Shown here: piece by piece, positions 12,547 through 24,834 of the stretch
Numbering within the stretch: position 1 is the first letter of the stretch
How the letters are laid out: each line of letters begins with the position of its first letter
Source: Phytopythium helicoides
Lineage: Eukaryota; Oomycota; Peronosporomycetes; Pythiales; Pythiaceae
Reading direction: 5' to 3'
DNA length: 64,000 bases
Assembly: GCA_024867545.1 (NCBI GenBank)
Contig: JANFNE010000100.1
Location: forward strand, 17,603-81,602
The notes under the pieces: generated by a model
The model's database searches: none
Seen by the model: the letters and a program-made list of their open reading frames with translations, nothing else
Told to the model about the DNA's origin: nothing
Translations under genes and position numbers: made by a program

Positions 12547-13078
12547 CCGGTAAACTGTCACACACACTCACACAAACACACACCGACACACAAACAAACA
12601 ACAACAACACGCGCAACACATCATCACGCGCACAACCAACTAACTCTACGCACACACATATCAACCACCAACACAATCACAACACAATCAGCATAAACCA
12701 ACCAACATTACCACATCAACAACCAAACAACCAAACCCAGATGACCCAAGCCAACCCGAGCAATACAAACCCTAGCGAAAGTACCAAAACGAAAATTGGT
12801 AGAATCGACTTGACCGATGACCCGAGAGACCTAAACCCTAAACCCCACCATTTTTCAAAGGAGTCGGACTGAATCAGCCGTGTTCCTTCCAAAACCAAGC
12901 AGTGGAGCTCGTTGATAACCCGACACAATGACGAAGATAAGCAGAGTAAAGAAAGAACAATTCGGAGGAGAACGAGCGACTGATCGAGTGCATCAACGTG
13001 TAGCGAGACCATGGTGATTGTGTTTGCGTGTGTGTATGAAAAAAAGAGGAGTAAGAAAGGAAGAATGAAGAAAAGATT

Positions 13079-13159
13079 CGACAGCTGTGAGATTTGAACT
13101 CACGCGGGTTACCCCAATAGATTTCGAGTCTATCGCCTTAACCGCTCGGCCAAGCTGTC
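13079..13159 (-). tRNA. trnS-CGA: tRNA-Ser(CGA), copy L21
   Basis: Full match to L01. Confidence 0.97.
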
Positions 13160-13693
13160 CCGGTAAACTGTCACACACACTCACACAAACACACACCGAC
13201 ACACAAACAAACAACAACAACACGCGCAACACATCATCACGCGCACAACCAACTAACTCTACGCACACACATATCAACCACCAACACAATCACAACACAA
13301 TCAGCATAAACCAACCAACATTACCACATCAACAACCAAACAACCAAACCCAGATGACCCAAGCCAACCCGAGCAATACAAACCCTAGCGAAAGTACCAA
13401 AACGACAAAATTGGTAGAATCGACTTGACCGATGACCCGAGAGACCTAAACCCTAAACCCCACCATTTTTCAAAGGAGTCGGACTGAATCAGCCGTGTTC
13501 CTTCCAAAACCAAGCAGTGGAGCTCGTTGATAACCCGACACAATGACGAAGATAAGCAGAGTAAAGAAAGAACAATTCGGAGGAGAACGAGCGACTGATC
13601 GAGTGCATCAACGTGTAGCGAGACCATGGTGATTGTGTTTGCGTGTGTGTATGAAAAAAAGAGGAGTAAGAAAGGAAGAATGAAGAAAAGATT

Positions 13694-13774
13694 CGACAGC
13701 TGTGAGATTTGAACTCACGCGGGTTACCCCAATAGATTTCGAGTCTATCGCCTTAACCGCTCGGCCAAGCTGTC
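13694..13774 (-). tRNA. trnS-CGA: tRNA-Ser(CGA), copy L22
   Basis: Full match to L01. Confidence 0.97.
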
Positions 13775-14307
13775 CCGGTAAACTGTCACACACACTCACA
13801 CAAACACACACCGACACACAAACAAACAACAACAACACGCGCAACACATCATCACGCGCACAACCAACTAACTCTACGCACACACATATCAACCACCAAC
13901 ACAATCACAACACAATCAGCATAAACCAACCAACATTACCACATCAACAACAAACAACCAAACCCAGATGACCCAAGCCAACCCGAGCAATACAAACCCT
14001 AGCGAAAGTACCAAAACGACAAAATTGGTAGAATCGACTTGACCGATGACCCGAGAGACCTAAACCCTAAACCCCACCATTTTTCAAAGGAGTCGGACTG
14101 AATCAGCCGTGTTCCTTCCAAAACCAAGCAGTGGAGCTCGTTGATAACCCGACACAATGACGAAGATAAGCAGAGTAAAGAAAGAACAATTCGGAGGAGA
14201 ACGAGCGACTGATCGAGTGCATCAACGTGTAGCGAGACCATGGTGATTGTGTTTGCGTGTGTGTATGAAAAAAAGAGGAGTAAGAAAGGAAGAATGAAGA
14301 AAAGATT

Positions 14308-14388
14308 CGACAGCTGTGAGATTTGAACTCACGCGGGTTACCCCAATAGATTTCGAGTCTATCGCCTTAACCGCTCGGCCAAGCTGTC
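14308..14388 (-). tRNA. trnS-CGA: tRNA-Ser(CGA), copy L23
   Basis: Full match to L01. Confidence 0.97.
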
Positions 14389-14922
14389 CCGGTAAACTGT
14401 CACACACACTCACACAAACACACACCGACACACAAACAAACAACAACAACACGCGCAACACATCATCACGCGCACAACCAACTAACTCTACGCACACACA
14501 TATCAACCACCAACACAATCACAACACAATCAGCATAAACCAACCAACATTACCACATCAACAACCAAACAACCAAACCCAGATGACCCAAGCCAACCCG
14601 AGCAATACAAACCCTAGCGAAAGTACCAAAACGACAAAATTGGTAGAATCGACTTGACCGATGACCCGAGAGACCTAAACCCTAAACCCCACCATTTTTC
14701 AAAGGAGTCGGACTGAATCAGCCGTGTTCCTTCCAAAACCAAGCAGTGGAGCTCGTTGATAACCCGACACAATGACGAAGATAAGCAGAGTAAAGAAAGA
14801 ACAATTCGGAGGAGAACGAGCGACTGATCGAGTGCATCAACGTGTAGCGAGACCATGGTGATTGTGTTTGCGTGTGTGTATGAAAAAAAGAGGAGTAAGA
14901 AAGGAAGAATGAAGAAAAGATT

Positions 14923-15003
14923 CGACAGCTGTGAGATTTGAACTCACGCGGGTTACCCCAATAGATTTCGAGTCTATCGCCTTAACCGCTCGGCCAAGCT
15001 GTC
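14923..15003 (-). tRNA. trnS-CGA: tRNA-Ser(CGA), copy L24
   Basis: Full match to L01. Confidence 0.97.
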
Positions 15004-15537
15004 CCGGTAAACTGTCACACACACTCACACAAACACACACCGACACACAAACAAACAACAACAACACGCGCAACACATCATCACGCGCACAACCAACTAA
15101 CTCTACGCACACACATATCAACCACCAACACAATCACAACACAATCAGCATAAACCAACCAACATTACCACATCAACAACCAAACAACCAAACCCAGATG
15201 ACCCAAGCCAACCCGAGCAATACAAACCCTAGCGAAAGTACCAAAACGACAAAATTGGTAGAATCGACTTGACCGATGACCCGAGAGACCTAAACCCTAA
15301 ACCCCACCATTTTTCAAAGGAGTCGGACTGAATCAGCCGTGTTCCTTCCAAAACCAAGCAGTGGAGCTCGTTGATAACCCGACACAATGACGAAGATAAG
15401 CAGAGTAAAGAAAGAACAATTCGGAGGAGAACGAGCGACTGATCGAGTGCATCAACGTGTAGCGAGACCATGGTGATTGTGTTTGCGTGTGTGTATGAAA
15501 AAAAGAGGAGTAAGAAAGGAAGAATGAAGAAAAGATT

Positions 15538-15618
15538 CGACAGCTGTGAGATTTGAACTCACGCGGGTTACCCCAATAGATTTCGAGTCTATCGCCTTAA
15601 CCGCTCGGCCAAGCTGTC
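15538..15618 (-). tRNA. trnS-CGA: tRNA-Ser(CGA), copy L25
   Basis: Full match to L01. Confidence 0.97.
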
Positions 15619-16152
15619 CCGGTAAACTGTCACACACACTCACACAAACACACACCGACACACAAACAAACAACAACAACACGCGCAACACATCATCACG
15701 CGCACAACCAACTAACTCTACGCACACACATATCAACCACCAACACAATCACAACACAATCAGCATAAACCAACCAACATTACCACATCAACAACCAAAC
15801 AACCAAACCCAGATGACCCAAGCCAACCCGAGCAATACAAACCCTAGCGAAAGTACCAAACGACAAAATTGGTAGAATCGACTTGACCGATGACCCGAGA
15901 GACCTAAACCCTAAACCCCACCATTTTTCAAAGGAGTCGGACTGAATCAGCCGTGTTCCTTCCAAAACCAAGCAGTGGAGCTCGTTGATAACCCGACACA
16001 ATGACGAAGATAAGCAGAGTAAAGAAAGAACAATTCGGAGGAGAACGAGCGACTGATCGAGTGCATCAACGTGTAGCGAGACCATGGTGATTGTGTTTGC
16101 GTGTGTGTATGAAAAAAAAGAGGAGTAAGAAAGGAAGAATGAAGAAAAGATT

Positions 16153-16233
16153 CGACAGCTGTGAGATTTGAACTCACGCGGGTTACCCCAATAGATTTCG
16201 AGTCTATCGCCTTAACCGCTCGGCCAAGCTGTC
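16153..16233 (-). tRNA. trnS-CGA: tRNA-Ser(CGA), copy L26
   Basis: Gene matches L01; 3' flank run is A8 (16112-16119). Confidence 0.97.
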
Positions 16234-16766
16234 CCGGTAAACTGTCACACACACTCACACAAACACACACCGACACACAAACAAACAACAACAACACGCG
16301 CAACACATCATCACGCGCACAACCAACTAACTCTACGCACACACATATCAACCACAACACAATCACAACACAATCAGCATAAACCAACCAACATTACCAC
16401 ATCAACAACCAAACAACCAAACCCAGATGACCCAAGCCAACCCGAGCAATACAAACCCTAGCGAAAGTACCAAAACGACAAAATTGGTAGAATCGACTTG
16501 ACCGATGACCCGAGAGACCTAAACCCTAAACCCCACCATTTTTCAAAGGAGTCGGACTGAATCAGCCGTGTTCCTTCCAAAACCAAGCAGTGGAGCTCGT
16601 TGATAACCCGACACAATGACGAAGATAAGCAGAGTAAAGAAAGAACAATTCGGAGGAGAACGAGCGACTGATCGAGTGCATCAACGTGTAGCGAGACCAT
16701 GGTGATTGTGTTTGCGTGTGTGTATGAAAAAAAGAGGAGTAAGAAAGGAAGAATGAAGAAAAGATT

Positions 16767-16847
16767 CGACAGCTGTGAGATTTGAACTCACGCGGGTTAC
16801 CCCAATAGATTTCGAGTCTATCGCCTTAACCGCTCGGCCAAGCTGTC
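16767..16847 (-). tRNA. trnS-CGA: tRNA-Ser(CGA), copy L27
   Basis: Full match to L01. Confidence 0.97.
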
Positions 16848-17381
16848 CCGGTAAACTGTCACACACACTCACACAAACACACACCGACACACAAACAAAC
16901 AACAACAACACGCGCAACACATCATCACGCGCACAACCAACTAACTCTACGCACACACATATCAACCACCAACACAATCACAACACAATCAGCATAAACC
17001 AACCAACATTACCACATCAACAACCAAACAACCAAACCCAGATGACCCAAGCCAACCCGAGCAATACAAACCCTAGCGAAAGTACCAAAACGACAAAATT
17101 GGTAGAATCGACTTGACCGATGACCCGAGAGACCTAAACCCTAAACCCCACCATTTTTCAAAGGAGTCGGACTGAATCAGCCGTGTTCCTTCCAAAACCA
17201 AGCAGTGGAGCTCGTTGATAACCCGACACAATGACGAAGATAAGCAGAGTAAAGAAAGAACAATTCGGAGGAGAACGAGCGACTGATCGAGTGCATCAAC
17301 GTGTAGCGAGACCATGGTGATTGTGTTTGCGTGTGTGTATGAAAAAAAGAGGAGTAAGAAAGGAAGAATGAAGAAAAGATT

Positions 17382-17462
17382 CGACAGCTGTGAGATTTGA
17401 ACTCACGCGGGTTACCCCAATAGATTTCGAGTCTATCGCCTTAACCGCTCGGCCAAGCTGTC
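17382..17462 (-). tRNA. trnS-CGA: tRNA-Ser(CGA), copy L28
   Basis: Full match to L01. Confidence 0.97.
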
Positions 17463-17996
17463 CCGGTAAACTGTCACACACACTCACACAAACACACACC
17501 GACACACAAACAAACAACAACAACACGCGCAACACATCATCACGCGCACAACCAACTAACTCTACGCACACACATATCAACCACCAACACAATCACAACA
17601 CAATCAGCATAAACCAACCAACATTACCACATCAACAACCAAACAACCAAACCCAGATGACCCAAGCCAACCCGAGCAATACAAACCCTAGCGAAAGTAC
17701 CAAAACGACAAAATTGGTAGAATCGACTTGACCGATGACCCGAGAGACCTAAACCCTAAACCCCACCATTTTTCAAAGGAGTCGGACTGAATCAGCCGTG
17801 TTCCTTCCAAAACCAAGCAGTGGAGCTCGTTGATAACCCGACACAATGACGAAGATAAGCAGAGTAAAGAAAGAACAATTCGGAGGAGAACGAGCGACTG
17901 ATCGAGTGCATCAACGTGTAGCGAGACCATGGTGATTGTGTTTGCGTGTGTGTATGAAAAAAAGAGGAGTAAGAAAGGAAGAATGAAGAAAAGATT

Positions 17997-18077
17997 CGAC
18001 AGCTGTGAGATTTGAACTCACGCGGGTTACCCCAATAGATTTCGAGTCTATCGCCTTAACCGCTCGGCCAAGCTGTC
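17997..18077 (-). tRNA. trnS-CGA: tRNA-Ser(CGA), copy L29
   Basis: Full match to L01; the spacer to its right has GATACCC for GATAACCC near 18448. Confidence 0.97.
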
Positions 18078-18610
18078 CCGGTAAACTGTCACACACACTC
18101 ACACAAACACACACCGACACACAAACAAACAACAACAACACGCGCAACACATCATCACGCGCACAACCAACTAACTCTACGCACACACATATCAACCACC
18201 AACACAATCACAACACAATCAGCATAAACCAACCAACATTACCACATCAACAACCAAACAACCAAACCCAGATGACCCAAGCCAACCCGAGCAATACAAA
18301 CCCTAGCGAAAGTACCAAAACGACAAAATTGGTAGAATCGACTTGACCGATGACCCGAGAGACCTAAACCCTAAACCCCACCATTTTTCAAAGGAGTCGG
18401 ACTGAATCAGCCGTGTTCCTTCCAAAACCAAGCAGTGGAGCTCGTTGATACCCGACACAATGACGAAGATAAGCAGAGTAAAGAAAGAACAATTCGGAGG
18501 AGAACGAGCGACTGATCGAGTGCATCAACGTGTAGCGAGACCATGGTGATTGTGTTTGCGTGTGTGTATGAAAAAAAGAGGAGTAAGAAAGGAAGAATGA
18601 AGAAAAGATT

Positions 18611-18691
18611 CGACAGCTGTGAGATTTGAACTCACGCGGGTTACCCCAATAGATTTCGAGTCTATCGCCTTAACCGCTCGGCCAAGCTGTC
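18611..18691 (-). tRNA. trnS-CGA: tRNA-Ser(CGA), copy L30
   Basis: Full match to L01. Confidence 0.97.
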
Positions 18692-19225
18692 CCGGTAAAC
18701 TGTCACACACACTCACACAAACACACACCGACACACAAACAAACAACAACAACACGCGCAACACATCATCACGCGCACAACCAACTAACTCTACGCACAC
18801 ACATATCAACCACCAACACAATCACAACACAATCAGCATAAACCAACCAACATTACCACATCAACAACCAAACAACCAAACCCAGATGACCCAAGCCAAC
18901 CCGAGCAATACAAACCCTAGCGAAAGTACCAAAACGACAAAATTGGTAGAATCGACTTGACCGATGACCCGAGAGACCTAAACCCTAAACCCCACCATTT
19001 TTCAAAGGAGTCGGACTGAATCAGCCGTGTTCCTTCCAAAACCAAGCAGTGGAGCTCGTTGATAACCCGACACAATGACGAAGATAAGCAGAGTAAAGAA
19101 AGAACAATTCGGAGGAGAACGAGCGACTGATCGAGTGCATCAACGTGTAGCGAGACCATGGTGATTGTGTTTGCGTGTGTGTATGAAAAAAAGAGGAGTA
19201 AGAAAGGAAGAATGAAGAAAAGATT

Positions 19226-19306
19226 CGACAGCTGTGAGATTTGAACTCACGCGGGTTACCCCAATAGATTTCGAGTCTATCGCCTTAACCGCTCGGCCAA
19301 GCTGTC
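19226..19306 (-). tRNA. trnS-CGA: tRNA-Ser(CGA), copy L31
   Basis: Full match to L01. Confidence 0.97.
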
Positions 19307-19840
19307 CCGGTAAACTGTCACACACACTCACACAAACACACACCGACACACAAACAAACAACAACAACACGCGCAACACATCATCACGCGCACAACCAAC
19401 TAACTCTACGCACACACATATCAACCACCAACACAATCACAACACAATCAGCATAAACCAACCAACATTACCACATCAACAACCAAACAACCAAACCCAG
19501 ATGACCCAAGCCAACCCGAGCAATACAAACCCTAGCGAAAGTACCAAAACGACAAAATTGGTAGAATCGACTTGACCGATGACCCGAGAGACCTAAACCC
19601 TAAACCCCACCATTTTTCAAAGGAGTCGGACTGAATCAGCCGTGTTCCTTCCAAAACCAAGCAGTGGAGCTCGTTGATAACCCGACACAATGACGAAGAT
19701 AAGCAGAGTAAAGAAAGAACAATTCGGAGGAGAACGAGCGACTGATCGAGTGCATCAACGTGTAGCGAGACCATGGTGATTGTGTTTGCGTGTGTGTATG
19801 AAAAAAAGAGGAGTAAGAAAGGAAGAATGAAGAAAAGATT

Positions 19841-19921
19841 CGACAGCTGTGAGATTTGAACTCACGCGGGTTACCCCAATAGATTTCGAGTCTATCGCCT
19901 TAACCGCTCGGCCAAGCTGTC
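19841..19921 (-). tRNA. trnS-CGA: tRNA-Ser(CGA), copy L32
   Basis: Full match to L01; one CAA triplet is missing from its upstream microsatellite near 19975. Confidence 0.97.
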
Positions 19922-20452
19922 CCGGTAAACTGTCACACACACTCACACAAACACACACCGACACACAAACAAACAACAACACGCGCAACACATCATCACG
20001 CGCACAACCAACTAACTCTACGCACACACATATCAACCACCAACACAATCACAACACAATCAGCATAAACCAACCAACATTACCACATCAACAACCAAAC
20101 AACCAAACCCAGATGACCCAAGCCAACCCGAGCAATACAAACCCTAGCGAAAGTACCAAAACGACAAAATTGGTAGAATCGACTTGACCGATGACCCGAG
20201 AGACCTAAACCCTAAAACCCACCATTTTTCAAAGGAGTCGGACTGAATCAGCCGTGTTCCTTCCAAAACCAAGCAGTGGAGCTCGTTGATAACCCGACAC
20301 AATGACGAAGATAAGCAGAGTAAAGAAAGAACAATTCGGAGGAGAACGAGCGACTGATCGAGTGCATCAACGTGTAGCGAGACCATGGTGATTGTGTTTG
20401 CGTGTGTGTATGAAAAAAAGAGGAGTAAGAAAGGAAGAATGAAGAAAAGATT

Positions 20453-20533
20453 CGACAGCTGTGAGATTTGAACTCACGCGGGTTACCCCAATAGATTTCG
20501 AGTCTATCGCCTTAACCGCTCGGCCAAGCTGTC
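20453..20533 (-). tRNA. trnS-CGA: tRNA-Ser(CGA), copy L33
   Basis: Full match to L01; the telomere-like motif to its left reads CTAAAACCCACC near 20213. Confidence 0.97.
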
Positions 20534-21066
20534 CCGGTAAACTGTCACACACACTCACACAAACACACACCGACACACAAACAAACAACAACAACACGCG
20601 CAACACATCATCACGCGCACAACCAACTAACTCTACGCACACACATATCAACCACCAACACAATCACAACACAATCAGCATAAACCAACCAACATTACCA
20701 CATCAACAACCAAACAACCAAACCCAGATGACCCAAGCCAACCCGAGCAATACAAACCCTAGCGAAAGTACCAAAACGACAAAATTGGTAGAATCGACTT
20801 GACCGATGACCGAGAGACCTAAACCCTAAACCCCACCATTTTTCAAAGGAGTCGGACTGAATCAGCCGTGTTCCTTCCAAAACCAAGCAGTGGAGCTCGT
20901 TGATAACCCGACACAATGACGAAGATAAGCAGAGTAAAGAAAGAACAATTCGGAGGAGAACGAGCGACTGATCGAGTGCATCAACGTGTAGCGAGACCAT
21001 GGTGATTGTGTTTGCGTGTGTGTATGAAAAAAAGAGGAGTAAGAAAGGAAGAATGAAGAAAAGATT

Positions 21067-21147
21067 CGACAGCTGTGAGATTTGAACTCACGCGGGTTAC
21101 CCCAATAGATTTCGAGTCTATCGCCTTAACCGCTCGGCCAAGCTGTC
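21067..21147 (-). tRNA. trnS-CGA: tRNA-Ser(CGA), copy L34
   Basis: Full match to L01. Confidence 0.97.
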
Positions 21148-21679
21148 CCGGTAAACTGTCACACACACTCACACAAACACACACCGACACACAAACAAAC
21201 AACAACAACACGCGCAACACATCATCACGCGCACAACCAACTAACTCTACGCACACACATATCAACACCAACACAATCACAACACAATCAGCATAAACCA
21301 ACCAACATTACCACATCAACAACCAAACAACCAAACCCAGATGACCCAAGCCAACCCGAGCAATACAAACCCTAGCGAAAGTACCAAAACGACAAAATTG
21401 GTAGAATCGACTTGACCGATGACCCGAGAGACCTAAACCCTAAACCCCACCATTTTTCAAAGGAGTCGGACTGAATCAGCCGTGTTCCTTCCAAAACCAA
21501 GCAGTGGAGCTCGTTGATAACCCGACACAATGACGAAGATAAGCAGAGTAAAGAAAGAACAATTCGGAGGAGAACGAGCGACTGATCGAGTGCATCAACG
21601 TGTAGCGAGACCATGGTGATTGTGTTTGCGTGTGTGTATGAAAAAAAGAGGAGTAAGAAGGAAGAATGAAGAAAAGATT

Positions 21680-21760
21680 CGACAGCTGTGAGATTTGAAC
21701 TCACGCGGGTTACCCCAATAGATTTCGAGTCTATCGCCTTAACCGCTCGGCCAAGCTGTC
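21680..21760 (-). tRNA. trnS-CGA: tRNA-Ser(CGA), copy L35
   Basis: Full match to L01; one A is missing in its 3' flank near 21658. Confidence 0.97.
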
Positions 21761-22293
21761 CCGGTAAACTGTCACACACACTCACACAAACACACACCGA
21801 CACACAAACAAACAACAACAACACGCGCAACACATCATCACGCGCACAACCAACTAACTCTACGCACACACATATCAACCACCAACACAATCACAACACA
21901 ATCAGCATAAACCAACCAACATTACCACATCAACAACCAAACAACCAAACCCAGATGACCCAAGCCAACCCGAGCAATACAAACCCTAGCGAAAGTACCA
22001 AAACGACAAAATTGGTAGAATCGACTTGACCGATGACCCGAGAGACCTAAACCTAAACCCCACCATTTTTCAAAGGAGTCGGACTGAATCAGCCGTGTTC
22101 CTTCCAAAACCAAGCAGTGGAGCTCGTTGATAACCCGACACAATGACGAAGATAAGCAGAGTAAAGAAAGAACAATTCGGAGGAGAACGAGCGACTGATC
22201 GAGTGCATCAACGTGTAGCGAGACCATGGTGATTGTGTTTGCGTGTGTGTATGAAAAAAAGAGGAGTAAGAAAGGAAGAATGAAGAAAAGATT

Positions 22294-22374
22294 CGACAGC
22301 TGTGAGATTTGAACTCACGCGGGTTACCCCAATAGATTTCGAGTCTATCGCCTTAACCGCTCGGCCAAGCTGTC
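22294..22374 (-). tRNA. trnS-CGA: tRNA-Ser(CGA), copy L36
   Basis: Gene matches L01; 5' flank one base shorter. Confidence 0.97.
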
Positions 22375-22907
22375 CGGTAAACTGTCACACACACTCACAC
22401 AAACACACACCGACACACAAACAAACAACAACAACACGCGCAACACATCATCACGCGCACAACCAACTAACTCTACGCACACACATATCAACCACCAACA
22501 CAATCACAACACAATCAGCATAAACCAACCAACATTACCACATCAACAACCAAACAACCAAACCCAGATGACCCAAGCCAACCCGAGCAATACAAACCCT
22601 AGCGAAAGTACCAAAACGACAAAATTGGTAGAATCGACTTGACCGATGACCCGAGAGACCTAAACCCTAAACCCCACCATTTTTCAAAGGAGTCGGACTG
22701 AATCAGCCGTGTTCCTTCCAAAACCAAGCAGTGGAGCTCGTTGATAACCCGACACAATGACGAAGATAAGCAGAGTAAAGAAAGAACAATTCGGAGGAGA
22801 ACGAGCGACTGATCGAGTGCATCAACGTGTAGCGAGACCATGGTGATTGTGTTTGCGTGTGTGTATGAAAAAAAGAGGAGTAAGAAAGGAAGAATGAAGA
22901 AAAGATT

Positions 22908-22988
22908 CGACAGCTGTGAGATTTGAACTCACGCGGGTTACCCCAATAGATTTCGAGTCTATCGCCTTAACCGCTCGGCCAAGCTGTC
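22908..22988 (-). tRNA. trnS-CGA: tRNA-Ser(CGA), copy L37
   Basis: Full match to L01 and last intact copy before the junction. Its upstream spacer is the most diverged one in the window. Confidence 0.97.
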
Positions 22989-23517
22989 CCGGTAAACTGT
23001 CACACACACTCACACAAACACACACGACACACAACAAACAACAACAACACGCGCAACACATCATCACGCGCACAACCAACTAACTCTACGCACACACATA
23101 TCAACCACAACACAATCACAACACAATCAGCATAAACCAACCAACATTACCACATCAACAACCAAACAACCAAACCCAGATGACCAAGCCAACCGAGCAA
23201 TACAAACCCTAGCGAAAGTACCAAAACGACAAAATTGGTAGAATCGACTTGACCGATGACCGAGAGACCTAAACCCTAAACCCCACTTTTTTTCAAAGAG
23301 TCGGACTGAATCAGCCGTGTTCCTTCCAATACCAAGCAGTGGAGCTCGTTGATAACCCGACACAATGACGAAGATAAGCAGAGTAAAGAAAGAACAATTC
23401 GGAGGAGAACGAGCGATGATCGAGTGCATCAACGTGTAGCGAGACCATGGTGAGTTTGTGTTTGCGTGTGTGTGGAAAAAAAAGTGAGTAAGAAAGGGTG
23501 AATGAAGAAAAGCTTCG
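22989..23517 (-). repeat. Diverged terminal unit of the left array
   Basis: This spacer ends at the array junction and carries many more differences than any other. These include loss of single bases near 23025-23035, 23107, 23185-23196, 23261 and 23416, a T-run change at 23287, ATACC for AAACC near 23329, and changes at 23452-23475 and 23485-23513. The tRNA expected at its right end is missing. Confidence 0.85.
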
Positions 23518-23580
23518 AGCTCTGAGACGACAATCTCTCTCTTTTCCTCGTAACCCGTTGTTGTTGTTCAGAATGTCACA
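23518..23580. other. Inverted junction between the two arrays
   Basis: Left of this point the flank reads GAATGAAGAAAAGCTTCGA; right of it the reverse complement, TCGAATCTTTTCTTCATTC, resumes at 23586. The axis of symmetry is near 23551. The middle part at about 23522-23548 matches neither strand of the unit. Transcription of the two arrays points away from here. Confidence 0.85.
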
Positions 23581-23588
23581 AGCTGTCG
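23549..23588 (+). pseudogene. Relic of a tRNA-Ser(CGA) 3' half at the junction
   Basis: The words GTAACCCG at 23550-23557 and CAAGCTGTCG at 23579-23588 match the variable arm and the 3' acceptor strand of the tRNA. The T arm between them is replaced by a GTTGTTGTTGTTC run and a damaged stem. The anticodon arm, D arm and 5' strand are absent. The normal 3' flank with TCTTTTC follows directly. Confidence 0.65.
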
Positions 23589-24135
23589 AATCTTTTCTTC
23601 ATTCTTCCTTTCTTACTCTCTTTTTTTCATACACACACGCAAACACAATCACCATGGTCTCGCTACACGTTGATGCACTCGATCAGTCGCTCGTTCTCCT
23701 CCGAATTGTTCTTTCTTTACTCTGCTTATCTTCGTCATTGTGTCGGGTTATCAACGAGCTCCACTGCTTGGTTTTGGAAGGAACACGGCTGATTCAGTCC
23801 GACTCCTTTGAAAAATGGTGGGGTTTAGGGTTTAGGTCTCTCGGGTCATCGGTCAAGTCGATTCTACCAATTTTGTCGTTTTGGTACTTTCGCTAGGGTT
23901 TGTATTGCTCGGGTTGGCTTGGGTCATCTGGGTTTGGTTGTTTGGTTGTTGATGTGGTAATGTTGGTTGGTTTATGCTGATTGTGTTGTGATTGTGTTGG
24001 TGGTTGATATGTGTGTGCGTAGAGTTAGTTGGTTGTGCGCGTGATGATGTGTTGCGCGTGTTGTTGTTGTGTTTGTTGTCGGTGTTGTTGTTTGTGTGTG
24101 TTGTGTGTGTGTGAGTGTGTGTGTACAGTTTACCG

Positions 24136-24213
24136 GTGAAGCCGAGCGGTTAAGGCGATAGACTCGAAATCTATTGGGGTAACCCCGCGTGAGTTCAAAT
24201 CTCACAGCTGTCG
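24136..24213 (+). pseudogene. R01, tRNA-Ser(CGA) copy lacking its 5' acceptor strand
   Basis: The anticodon arm with CGA, the T arm and the 3' acceptor strand are normal. The 5' end reads CGGTGAAGCCGAGCGG where other copies read CGGGACAGCTTGGCCGAGCGG-like sequence, a net loss of 5 nt. The acceptor stem therefore cannot pair and the A box start is altered. One extra C lies in the variable arm (ACCCCGC). The spacer just upstream (24061-24135) is also rearranged. It is the first recognisable gene copy to the right of the junction and is probably non-functional. Confidence 0.8.
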
Positions 24214-24753
24214 AATCTTTTCTTCATTCTTCCTTTCTTACTCCTCTTTTTTTTCATACACACACGCAAACACAATCACCATGGTCTCGCTACACGTTGA
24301 TGCACTCGATCAGTCGCTCGTTCTCCTCCGAATTGTTCTTTCTTTACTCTGCTTATCTTCGTCATTGTGTCGGGTTATCAACGAGCTCCACTGCTTGGTT
24401 TTGGAAGGAACACGGCTGATTCAGTCCGACTCCTTTGAAAAATGGTGGGGTTTAGGGTTTAGGTCTCTCGGGTCATCGGTCAAGTCGATTCTACCAATTT
24501 TGTCGTTTTGGTACTTTCGCTAGGGTTTGTATTGCTCGGGTTGGCTTGGGTCATCTGGGTTTGGTTGTTTGGTTGTTGATGTGGTAATGTTGGTTGGTTT
24601 ATGCTGATTGTGTTGTGATTGTGTTGGTGGTTGATATGTGTGTGCGTAGAGTTAGAGTTAGTTGGTTGTGCGCGTGATGATGTGTTGCGCGTGTTGTTGT
24701 TGTTTGTTTGTGTGTCGGTGTGTGTTTGTGTGAGTGTGTGTGACAGTTTACGG

Positions 24754-24834
24754 GACAGCTTGGCCGAGCGGTTAAGGCGATAGACTCGAAATCTATTGGG
24801 GTAACCCGCGTGAGTTCAAATCTCACAGCTGTCG
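24754..24834 (+). tRNA. trnS-CGA: tRNA-Ser(CGA), copy R02
   Basis: Gene matches L01. The 5' flank reads TTTACGG instead of TTTACCGG, and GAGTTA is doubled upstream near 24650. Confidence 0.97.

Larger units (their letters stand above)
1..23517 (-). repeat. Left tandem array of ~615-bp tRNA-Ser(CGA) units, reverse orientation
   Basis: The sequence repeats head to tail with a period of 613-616 bp, except for three longer intervals (about 627, 624 and 874 bp) explained by local insertions. It holds 37 tRNA-Ser(CGA) loci on the minus strand and begins and ends inside a unit. Plus-strand bases are A/C-rich because the G/T-rich spacer is on the other strand. The long stretches between tRNA genes hold only the repeated spacer described at 27215-27829. 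Confidence 0.98.
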
